Shown piece by piece: positions 38,705 to 50,716 of a stretch of DNA of 64,000 nucleotides (positions are counted from its first letter, which is position 1; every line of letters starts with the position of its first letter). The notes beneath the pieces are model-generated. The model saw only the letters and a program-made list of their open reading frames with translations, had not been told where the DNA came from and did no database searches. Origin of the DNA: Pyxicephalus adspersus (taxonomy: Eukaryota > Chordata > Amphibia > Anura > Pyxicephalidae). The translations under genes were made by a program, and so were the position numbers. The stretch lies in contig NC_092860.1 of assembly GCF_032062135.1 (NCBI RefSeq), forward strand, positions 128,095,396-128,159,395. The letters run 5' to 3'.

Positions 38705-41700
38705 GTAGATAGATAGATAGAACTCTTTAGTAACAGCAAGAGTTAATAGTGCTGCTTGCATTTCATTGCAGCAATGCCACTGTGCTGTCAGCCCAAACTG
38801 AAAATTAATAGCACACTGATTACTTAACAAAGAACAAGGGAAAAAAGAGGGGAAATATGCAAGTTAAACTCAAACTTGATCAAGATTGGCAATCTAAAGT
38901 TATCATTGATGTTACACTTCCATTCCAATTAGTTTTTTCTGTTCTCTTTAAACTGAACTCCTACCCCAGCTAAATGCTACCTTTCCACTATAGTTATCCT
39001 CTGTTTCCACAGGCATTCCTCTAGCAACACAACCTGTCCTTGTGGTGATGACAATAACCAGCCTGCACAATGACCCCTCCAGCCAGCAAAAAACCCCATC
39101 CTGCACAGCAAATCCCATTAAACATAAAAACCCCACTGTTGAAAACAATAACCAACCTCTTCCACAGCATCACCACCACTAAGTCAGCACACTAACTACC
39201 AACAAAGTCAACAAAGCCAGATATGTATTAACTTAAACAATAAGTGACTTTAAATATATATTGATATGACTGGCTGGGCTCTGTTGCTGGCGGCTCTGTT
39301 CTGTTCAAAGTCTCTTTCCTGCGACCAGTCAATAAAAATCCTCCTCCAACTTCTCTGATCTCCTGGCTACTGCACTGGGTGGGGAAAAAGTCAAGTCAAG
39401 TACTTGGACACAGCTGGTGTGTTAGCACTGCAGGTCGTGCCGGCGCCGCTGCTCCTAATTGCAGGCACGGGCGCCGGGTCCTATCTTTAAGGTAACCCCA
39501 CTACCTGTGTTCCTGAGTTTTCTCCCTGCTGGAGACTTGCTCTGGTGTTTGAGCTGGCGTGGGTGTGTCTCTCTTAATCTATGAGAACACATACACGCCC
39601 TCTGTTTTCTACAGCCTATGGCTGGTTTTCTGCAGGTATTTAAAGGCACCTCCTACTACAGGAAATTGCCTGAGCATTCTCAAGGTTTTACCCTGTGTAA
39701 CTCCCAGTGCTAAGGTGTTTTCTATCTTTGCTTTACTGTGTACCGGACCTTGTTTCTTACCCTTGGACTTTCCGCCTATCCCTGACTTCAGATTACGTTT
39801 TTGGACCTTTGCCTGATTGCCGCCTAACCCTGACCTCGGATCTTGTTTCTGGACTTTGTCTGATTGCCATCACCTTCTTGGCCATGCAAGCCCCTCGGTG
39901 CTTGCACCGGGTATCCTGACTCCTGTGGTCAGCTGCCACTGGCCTGGGGATTGCTCTGGAGTGGCACCTGGCAGCTACCCTGCAGCCCAAGCCTATCCTC
40001 ACCATCAGAGGCTCTAGTGAAGACCTGGTAGCGGCTTAGTTACGCCCCTCTGGAGCATACCCAGTCAGTGGAACAGTGGGTCCACACCCGCTTGCATAAC
40101 ATGGTGGCTTAATGGGGCCAAAGCTTTGCTTGTCAACAACCCCCCAATCGAAAAATATGTCACCTGGAACATTCTGAGAAGATTCATTCAAGGTCACTTC
40201 CATTTGCCACTCTGTTGCTTGCAGACAACTCTGCAGTTATTGTACTGTGCAGAACCAGCCATCTGTAAATAAAGATGCTGAAGGCCAACTCACAACCTGA
40301 AGTGTCTGATTGATCTTGCTGCCCATAAGAAGTAGGGAGAAAAGGTAAATAAAATGGCAGTTTATATTTCCCCGTTCCAATATTAGCATTTAACGCACTG
40401 AAGGGTTATTTTTGAATATACCTTGAGTTCAGCATAATTTATTCAAAGATAAAAAAAAAGTTTAACATCAAAACCCATATGATACTTTGGACTGGTAGCC
40501 TTGATTAAGTTTGATCAGGATCATTCAGCTTCTGGCCTGGATGTGCATCACAAGTTCAGACAAGAGCAAACTGATCTGGCTAGTTGTAATTCTGTTCCGG
40601 TAATGACTAATCAATATTGGTCAGATCCAGTCACACTTTGGGAATCACTGTCCCAAACTTATATTTTGATGGCAATGTTTTTAGTTTTTCAGCCAGTCAG
40701 TAATTTATCATTTGTTGTGTTATATAGACTTCTGTCTAAATGGAAACACCTTTGTGTAGACAGTTCATATGTAGAAATGTTAGTGCTTATCCTAAACATT
40801 TTATATAGTCTAAGCAGTATTCTTGTCTTTACACCTTTGGCTATTTGAAATTCAAGTTTAATTCCATGTTGTCGCATAATATGCAGGGATAAATTCAGTT
40901 ACAATACTTGTTACGGTCAAGTTTTAACTATCAACAATTTTCGATGGTAGGTAAAATTTGAACAAAGATTCACTGTGTTAGCCAACAACATTGCAACTGT
41001 TGTTGACTTATATATGCATTTCATTATATGCATTATAAGTAATATGAAAGTTCAGCCTAACTTCTAACTTCACGTGTTTTTTACAGTACAACTCAAGCCA
41101 CATCTGTCTGGTTTTTGTCAGATATGACTCGTACGGCTATGGGTGAAATATATTTCCTAGGGCTCAATGCCAGCACTTTATTGAGATATTATGCTACCCT
41201 AGGCACACTTGAAGGATGACACTCTTGTGTAGGATCTTTGACGCTTATGTCATATGATTAGTTTGGCAAACATTCTACAAGAAAGCACTCAGAGGTGGCA
41301 AGGGATCTGCTTTATATGGAAAGTTTTATTTTATCTGTACAGAAATGCTTCATGTTGTTTGAAAACTTGGTGTGGCCCCTTGGAACCTGCAGCACCAGGA
41401 GTCCCATAAAGTAGAACAAGTATCTGGCGGCTGTAGTCTACCACTGGAAACATTGTGTAAAGTGGTTTTATTGCACAGTGTACTGAGCAGCACAAATAGG
41501 CTTACTGGGTGCTGCCAAAGAGCTTGCATAGTATTCATTACATTTTAAAGTTTACATAGCTTAGTGAAAGAAAGTAAAAAAACACATTGGGTGGAATATA
41601 AATCGGAAGGGTTAACTAATATAGCTGTAAGCCAATCAATGACTTACAGGGGAAACAGAAATGTCAATCACAACTAAACAACATTAGGTTCCCTTGATCA

Positions 41701-43130
41701 ATTCAACCAAATACTAATTTACTTATCCACTAACCACAGTCCAATTTTTTGAAGTACAAAAGAATGCAGATGTTGCAGAACCTTTATTAGGTATATGCAT
41801 AAACATGACGGGAGGTGAGGGATTGTCATCCCGATGCTGTGACCACATAGGGGCAACCTGTATAGTTACAAAGCAGAGAAGCATAATGAGAATTCAAATT
41901 AGAGATCAAGTCTATAGTGTGAAGAGCAAACCAACTAAGAGATATTAGCATTGGGGATGAATCAGGGGAAAAACAGATACAAAGTAAGTACCTAATGTGC
42001 GCATCCAACCAGTGGGGCTTAGCCCATTAGAAAGAAAACTGATCTCACATCAAGAATACTTTTAAACAGAGAGACTCCTTGAAGAGGCAGAAGAGTTTGC
42101 AAGGAATTAAGATAAGGTTATCTAGGTATTTGAGAGCACAGGAATCAATTCATTTGTGGAGGCTTTGATTTGGTTTAATAGAATAGTAAAAAAATTAGAC
42201 CTTTTTCGTTTTTATTGCCAGTTATGTTTCTATGTGTCTGACCACTCTTTCCTTCATTTAATGTTGGAGAGTACCAGGTTAAAAAACTGATTGTCAAAAG
42301 ATAATAAAAGCGGATGATGGCCTGCCTCCTTCCTCTTCTGCCTTTAAATTTGTTATGAGCATGACCTTCACCTTCAAGAAGCAGTACTGAGAAAGAACAG
42401 GAGAGGGAGGCAAGTTAAACCTTATCTGAATGCAGATTTCCCTGGGTTGGGTGGCCCAAAGGCCATTTAGGAAGATCTTGAAAAGTATGTGAAGCTAAAG
42501 ATACCACTAGCAGTAATGCAATAGCATTACTGCAGTTACATACCGGTAGTAGTAATGAGGCTGATTCCCCAAAGAAATATACTGTACGTAGTCAACCTAG
42601 TAGAAGAATATTCTTACCTGGAGAATGTTTGCTGACTTCAACCATTTAATACTATGAATGCATGTATGATTTTTGTTTACCATCTTTGCATGTAACTAGA
42701 TATTCTTCGCACAGCGTTTTTTTTTACAACATTCAGTACAATACATACAAAATCCCATGTATTGTGATAATTCAAATTTTTAGGAATTTTAATAAATCAA
42801 CTCTTTTCTTACAAAAAAACCCTCTGATTTCCTAAATCTAGGACAGGATTTACCATTATGCACAACACACATATGCCTACTTTACCTATCAGGTATAGTT
42901 ATAATACATTACATTTTTCCCATCTGTAAAAAGTAATTGAATTATTTTACCATTTTTTAAACATTACCACAATATTCTGAGGCTGGTTATGACCACTGAA
43001 ACAAATTTATGTTGTTTGTCAATGTAAAGCGGTGGGGCTTTTCTTAGGATGCAAAAGGATATGTTCCTACCAGCTCCAGTGATTAGCAGCAATAGACAGA
43101 TCAAGTCCAGTTCCTAGCAAAAGTAACTTG

Positions 43131-43170
<40 letters not shown>

Positions 43171-46100
43171 TTAGCTTTCACATAAGTGGACTTAAGAGTG
43201 GGTATTACTGTAGTACACTATAAGCTTATTTAGGGTCAGAGGCTGATGATATCTCTAACGATGTAACATATGCATGCATGATATGATTAGGGTGGTGTTT
43301 TTTCATCAGTTAACTTTTCACCCACACTTTTCAGGGCTTATTACTGCATTCAGCTAGAACCGGTTTTAATAAAATCAGCTATTAATGACTACACTGGTAC
43401 TTAAATCTCGATTCACAGGAGATTTGTTGCCCTACCAGCCTTTACGCTCATTAGGTTTCTTTTTTCCTTCTTTTAATTAACCATTCATCCATTTTTAGCG
43501 GCAACATTATTAAGTAATGAGGAAAAGTTTTAAGTAAATGTTTTTTTTTATAGAAAAAGTTATCAGCAATCTAAGTTTAATGGTTGGCGGAAAAAATATA
43601 CAACATATTATCTTGTAACAGTCTAATTTATAGAATTACTCTGCATTTATGTGTGCTAAGGTTTTCCTAACAATACATCTCAAAAGAGCAAGTTCACTTC
43701 TTGTCACATGTAGCATTTTTTCACCCTGGTGTAATTTTTTTTATATATACCTGCCACTTCAAACCTGTTCAGTTGCTTGTTAACACAAATATCCAGCGTT
43801 TAGGCATGTAGACATTATCAAGATAATCTGTTGAAGCTTACTGAATAGGTCAGGGGTGCCCAACACGTCCATCGCTATCTTCTGGTCGATTGCAAAAGCA
43901 GTGCATGTGGATCGGAGCCCTGCCCTACTCCTTTCTGCTGTTTACCAGTAGCCCTGCTGTACGTCTATTGGGATGCTGGGGATGTCTTTCAGTGCATGAA
44001 AACGCTTGTGTAACAGTGGGAAGGGAGGCAGAGAGGGTGGGAGGGCAGTCTGAGGTGAGAAGTGCTGGACGGCCAAGTCAGTTCAGGCTCGGTGTCAGGG
44101 TTCAATTACTGAGATACCTTTGTACAGATTAGCAGTTCTTTTTCTTGTGCAGCACATCATTCTCCTATGAGAGGTGAACTGTAGCTTTCATGTCACTATA
44201 GTCTTGTAGTGCAATGTCTGTGCAATGTTCTGCCATTCAATTTCTCATTAGCTTCAGTCACAATCAGACACTGACCCAATGAATTCACGTCTGTATTAAA
44301 ATGAATTATTAAATTATATATAATAACAGCTTATGTAATATATATTAATATTGCACCCAGTTACTACTATTTAATTGTGTCCCTTATACCCTTTCCACTG
44401 CTGTGTATAAAGTGTTGTAATTGAAGACATGGAAAGGGCCCAGAAAAGTTGTCCATTTCAATTTGAGCCAAACAACCTATTTGCTTAGTTAAATTACTGA
44501 ATTTGGGCTTTTGACTGGTTTGGTGGTATCCTTATTCCTTGTTTTTTTTATTTTGAATGGTGTTAGCCCTTCTTCCTGGATTGAGTGGTGTTGACATAAC
44601 ATGTAAGCACTACTCAGTTTGGTGGAACTGTGACCCCACTAATGATTTATCCCCAGTAAGTTGGTCACTGACAGCTTGGTGTCAGTGGATCTCTAGCCAT
44701 CATTCATTCACATGGAGGACATCCGGCTGTAGAGGTAGATGCAGAGCATGGGGTTGTCTTTTGTGACCTTTTTTAATACATGAGAGATGACAAGGAGTAT
44801 TTCCTTTTAGTGTAGTTCTGCTATAAAGTAGAACTATGATCAGGCTTTGAACATTCAAATATTCACATACTTGTCATAACCTTCCAGCAGTACATGTCAG
44901 TCCGGCAGTTCTCCTACATTAAATGGAAGCACAAAGCAGGTACACAGGAAAAGGCAGAGAGAGAAAGAGTTCTGAGACTTGAATTATTTCACTGGAAGTG
45001 TTATGGAAATTGAGGATTAATTAATCTACAATGCTTGTGAGTTCAGAGTTTAGTGTTTACTTTTGAAAAAGCTAATTTACTGCCAGCTTGTTCTGTATTT
45101 AGGCTATATATTTTTTTAAACAATTTATCTTTAATGAAGGCAGACTGTTGAGTTGTTTTATTTATTTATATGAACTCCTGTTGGTTGCAGATATTTACAA
45201 ATTTATTATTAGACAATTGACTCCTCTAAAAAATGGGTAAGTACATTTGAGGAGCGTTACAAAGTCTACCCTCGCTAGCCGTGCTATCATTTACAATGTT
45301 CAAAAGAGGTTCTTTGTTATTTTGTATGGTAGTTAGCATATTACTGGGTAAAGTGGAATAATGTCAGATTGTCCCTAATCCATTGTGCTTGGGTTTTGAG
45401 GTCTTTTTTTTTTTTTTTTTTTAACTTTTACATTTTTTTTCCCTTTTGCCGACAGATATTCAGGATGAACAGGAGCGAGTGCTAAAATACAAAAACTTAA
45501 TTGATACACTTCCAGCCCTGAATAAAACCACATTAGCTGCGTTAATTGAACACCTTTACAGGTCAGTCTGCTTGTCAGTGCTATATAATTAGATAGATCT
45601 GAAACTAAAAGAAAATGACTCACTTGTTTGTCTTTAATGGTTGCTATAACAATCAGTTGATTTTTTGCATGGTTAAAATGTCCTGGTCCTAATGTCCTAA
45701 TGTTCTAGCAATGTCACCATGTCAGCAAGTTAAACAAAAGACAGGACAAAAAAATAAAAGGATTAAATTATATAGCTAATAAAAAAAAGAAAATCAATGT
45801 ACTGCAAGGACTGAAATTAGCTGTCAAACTTGTCAAGATGTTTGTGACAGATTAGAATAACAGTAGAACTAAATTTAGATATAGGTGCTAAGATTTACAC
45901 TACTAAAATCACACTCATAAAGTAGTGTTAAACCCCTTCACCCCTGCAGTAATCTATTCCAGGCAATAGTTGTTGCCACACTGGTGGGGCGATATAATGC
46001 TTTGAAACAAACATCTGTTGATTTTTCAATCAGCAAAGGGATTACACTGGGGAACAATTTTGAACAAATTTTTTGTTGACTTCAATTTTTAAGCTTATTT

Positions 46101-49100
46101 ACACTAAAATAGGTATGCTGATTCTGAAAGTGCAGTTAGTTTTCTTCTATAACATCAGGTTTTTTCTACCATTTATATAAATGCGATTACTGTAGCGTGT
46201 ATTTGTATAGGCTTTTCATTTACATGCAAGACAGTGTGGTCAGAGGTTGTGCGCTGCTTCACGTAGTGAATAAGCAAAATGTATTTTTCTACAGACACAC
46301 GTATTTCCTTTTCTTCAGATCATGTCTGGCTCTGCTGTTTCTCGTCGTAAGTGCCTAAACAATCCTGATTCATTTTGTTATATCTGTGGCAGTTTTACCA
46401 TTCCCAGTCAAAGGGCGAACATCAGCACATTTGTAGAGCAAGCCTTTTTGGCATATTTCAAAGTTAAACTTGGTGATCAAGAAAAGTCTTGGGCCCCTCA
46501 TAAGGTGTGCAAACAGTGTGTCGAGGGTTTACGGATGTGGACAAAGGGAACCAGTGATAAGATGCCATTTGGTATACCTATGGTTTGGCCAGAGCCAGGA
46601 GATCATTTCAGTGACTGTTACTTTTGTATAGTAAAAACTTCAGGGTATAACAAGAAAAATAAATGTAACATGGAGGATCCTAGTCTACCATCGGCTATAC
46701 ACCCTGTGGCTCATTCAGATGAAATCCCAGTACCGGTTTTCGTTACACTACCCTCTCCTATGGAACATGATTATGGTGACAACAATGATGAAGAGTTTGA
46801 AATTGAAGAGCACTCTGTTCATAAGGGATTTGATTAGCAGTTGAGTAATTTAGCATGTGATTCAGGACTATTGAAGAAGGCTTCAGAACTCCTAGCATCA
46901 AGACTGCGTGGGAAAAACTTACTTGAAAAAGGAAAGAAGGTATCATACTTTCGAACCAGAGAAGTTGCATTTCTGCAGTACTTTAGAACTGACAGTGGCT
47001 TTGTGTATTGCCATAACATACCTGGTTTATTGGAGGAATTGGGAATTCCAATCTTTAACTCAACTGAATGGCAGCTATTAATCAATAGCTGAAAGCGGAG
47101 CTTAAAGTGTGTCATCCTTCACAATGGCAATATATTTGGGTCAGTCCCAATTGGCGATTCAGTTTCTCTTTGGGAAGAATATGCGCTCTTTAATCTTCAT
47201 GTGAAGTACAGGGGTATGTAGTAGTGTTATGTATCTTTTTATAATGTATCTTTTTATGTATCCTTTTATAATGTATCTTTTTACAATGTATCTTTTTATG
47301 TATCCTTTTATAATGTATCTTTTTACATCTGTTTGGAGGCTGTAGAAGCTCTACACAGTGCTGAAAAAAAAACAGATTTTTCCTCCCATTGACTTAAATG
47401 GTGTTCGACTTTGACATTCGACCACCCGAATAATTTTGCTCTATTCGAGCAAATAGCTGCCGAATCGATTAGTGAGCTATTCAACCAACACTAGTGATAA
47501 GCAAGGTGAATGGTTCCACCAAGATTTAAAGTCATGGAAGGACGGTATAAGGGTAGATGGGATGTACATATGATGGCTGACTATTGTTGGAGAACCCCGC
47601 AGGAATGTCTCAACATTGAAAATCCAGGAAAAGCTATATGCGTAAATTTTTACCTGAACCACTTACCTGATTCATTTTCAAATGTTTTACTGTAAAAAAA
47701 AATGTCACAGTAACAATAGCACATTGTAACAATAAATCCATTGTATGAACAAAAGAAATTTAAACAAACAGTACATTCAAGTTATTATTTCATTATTTTT
47801 TCATTGTATGTAAAATTTGTATGTTTTTTGACAAAAATGGAGGGTATCCTGTATTGTAAAAACTGGATGTGATAACAAAAAACTGGGTCATTTCTGGATT
47901 CACCACCCAAAAATTAGTAAAAAACAAATGTAAGATCTAACTCAACAAAAAATGCATTCCCCAGTGTTATTTAATTATGAGTGGCTTTGTTCTTTTGCCT
48001 GCAATTATTCAAATGCATGGAGGTAAACATTTACAAGACAAAAAAGCATAAATTAAAGTAGTTATTCCTATGTACACCAGCACCTACGAATGCAAACCTG
48101 CAAAGAGGATTTATATACCAGTGCAAATTTTACATTTTGTAAATTTACTTTTACCTTTTTCCTTATCACCTTTGTACCTTTCTGGGTGAATCTGGTTAAA
48201 AACTTTGGTGGGGGGCAATTATAGGAATCTCTGTAGCTCAAATTTCATACATTATAAATGTTTTCTTAAGTCTAATATGACTTTTGGTGATACAGGATAA
48301 TAATAATAGTTATTATTATACAGTATTTATATAGCAACAACAAATTATGGAGCACTGTACAAAGTCTATAGTCTCACAATCCAATGTCCCTACCATAGTC
48401 ATATGTCTTTAATACTGCATGTTTTTGGAATGTGGGAAGAAAACCAGAGTACACAGAAGAAACCCACGCAAACACAGGGAGAACCTACAAACTCCATGCC
48501 AATGGTGTCCTGGCCAAGATTTGAACCTGGGACCTAGCACTGCAAAGGCCAGAGTGCTAACCTCTGAGCCACTGGGCTGCCCATGCTAATTTTGGCAGTA
48601 TATATCTGGCAGTATGCACAAGGCTGATGATCAACCACTGCCTTTTACTAGGGATGACCTTCCAAAAATTCTGGTTGAGTTTAAAATTGCTTTCTTTGCT
48701 TTAAATAGACATTAGGTACAACTGAATGTTTTTCCCTTTGTGTTACACTGGATTCTAAAAGGTGTTGGTATTGTTCAATGTTCATCTTCACTATTAAGTA
48801 CAACATAAACTATTCTAGTAGAGATATCTATTATTCTAGTGAAATTGTTACATCTAAAATCCCTGTGTCTAAGTTTAATGTTTAATCATGTGATCTGAAA
48901 AGGAATGCCTGCAGCTTTGGAACCATTGGTAGATGTGTCTTTTCTCATAGGAGACTTCAAATGACGGCAATTAGAATGAAAAATTACTTAAGCCGGTTAT
49001 TATAGCCAAACTGGGATTTCTACAAACTGTGCTAGTGTCATTTCCATTTATTTCTATGAAGCCACGTGTTAGATAAAAGTTGGTGGCTGTTGAGTCATCA

Positions 49101-50670
49101 ACTTTGAATATCCTCTTCTCAGTCACGAATGCTCCAGAAATATGTTTTGCCTGATAAACCATTGCGTCATTAGGAGACAAAAAATAAAACTAGCATTCAT
49201 AGCTTGTACCTTGACTTATCTAAAATAACAATAACTCTATGTAGAATTGATAATAAAAATAAAATAATTCAGTGTGCCTTAAAAACACAATGTAGGAAAA
49301 GTACAACTAAAGCTGTTTTCTTAAAAACAGCTCTAATTTATTATTCTGTTTAAAATGATCCATCGCTATTGATATTTGCACAACTATGAAACAAAAAAAA
49401 ATCTAACCATGTTAGGTAAATAAAAAGGAAGCCCAGCAATGTTAGAGAACTATATATTTTAGGTTAGAAGAACTGAATTGATTATTTGCTGTTCTTTTTA
49501 TATTATTAAATATTAAAAATATATTATAATTTTAAATATTAAAATGTAGTTGAGCGGTGCTGTCCATTAGGAACTCTTCTGATCCACAGATGAGGTGAAA
49601 AGGGAATGTCATGAGGGTCTACTCATTCAGAAGCATATCTTGTTGCAAACATTGGAGCTGATTTAGCAAAGCTCTTCAAGACTGAAGAACATAGGCTATC
49701 ATAGGAGAATCTAAGTGATCTCAAAGTGGATTTCTTAAAAGTAATTTGCTTCTAGTTAGCAAATGTTTTCATTCATGGGCCAGATCCATTCCAGGATTAC
49801 ACCAGGTTTACCCATAATAGTCTATGTTGTCAGGTCCTAAAGAACTTTAATAAATCAGACCCATTGTGTCTGATTTAGTAAACCCCTCCAAGGCTGCCAT
49901 TGAGTTTATTAAGTCTAACCTAAATTGGACTGGAGACAAAAGTTCAATGTATAAAATTAGGTACCACAAGGTTCCAACTGTATCAATTTGTTAAGCTAAA
50001 CACACTCACCACCTCTCTGCCCAATCTCTTGACCACTGGAGCATCCTTCCATGGCCCTAGTTAGTTCTACTCTGTCCTGCCTTGCGTCTTCTCCGTAGCA
50101 AGAAGTGGACATTGGGCATCATCATCTTCTTCCTTCATCCTTCTTCTGATGTCACCCGGTCTCGCAGTGCACACTGTGAGATTGGGTAACACACCTTACT
50201 GTAAATGTAAAAAAGAATATGCCAAGCTCTCCTCCATAGCAGGAAAGATAGAATGGGAGGGGTCCTTCTCTTAAAAGTAAAAAGTATAAAAAAAATGTTT
50301 TCATTATATAAAAGTGTTAAGTCACCCTTTTATATAATGTAAAAATATTGGTGATATGCCTTAACTTTTAATGAAAACCTAGCTGTCTGGTTTGTTGCCT
50401 GGGTACAATGTAATGACTGATAAACAAGATGGTAAATTAGGAAATTTGACTAATGATTTCATGCTCCTACTATTTCATTGTTTCACATTAAAAGCTTAAC
50501 ATGTCAGTCAACTTTCATTTTAAATAGGTAGAATTCTTTAAAAAATGGCTTGTTTGTTATAAAGACGCTCACAAATAAAATAATTGTTGGTAAGAAGTGC
50601 ATTTTCAATGTGATCTTATTGTTAGTTTCTGAAGACAGGGTGAATATATAATGCAAAGCAATCACACACA

Positions 50671-50716
<46 letters not shown>

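Larger units (their letters stand above)
36789..45455. other. ARAP2 intron (8.7 kb)
   Basis: Contains an hAT-like repeat (37499-37755), a GATA microsatellite (38657-38720), a solo LTR (39420-40101), a TA repeat (43134-43167) and an hAT-like end at 43851. Sequence on both sides of the LTR (38950-39410, 40110-40340) looks repeat-derived but unassigned. Confidence 0.75.

Noticed and set aside
40501..40848. 115-codon open frame with hydrophobic stretches
   Set aside because: No recognised family, no splice support, AT-rich intron; likely chance.
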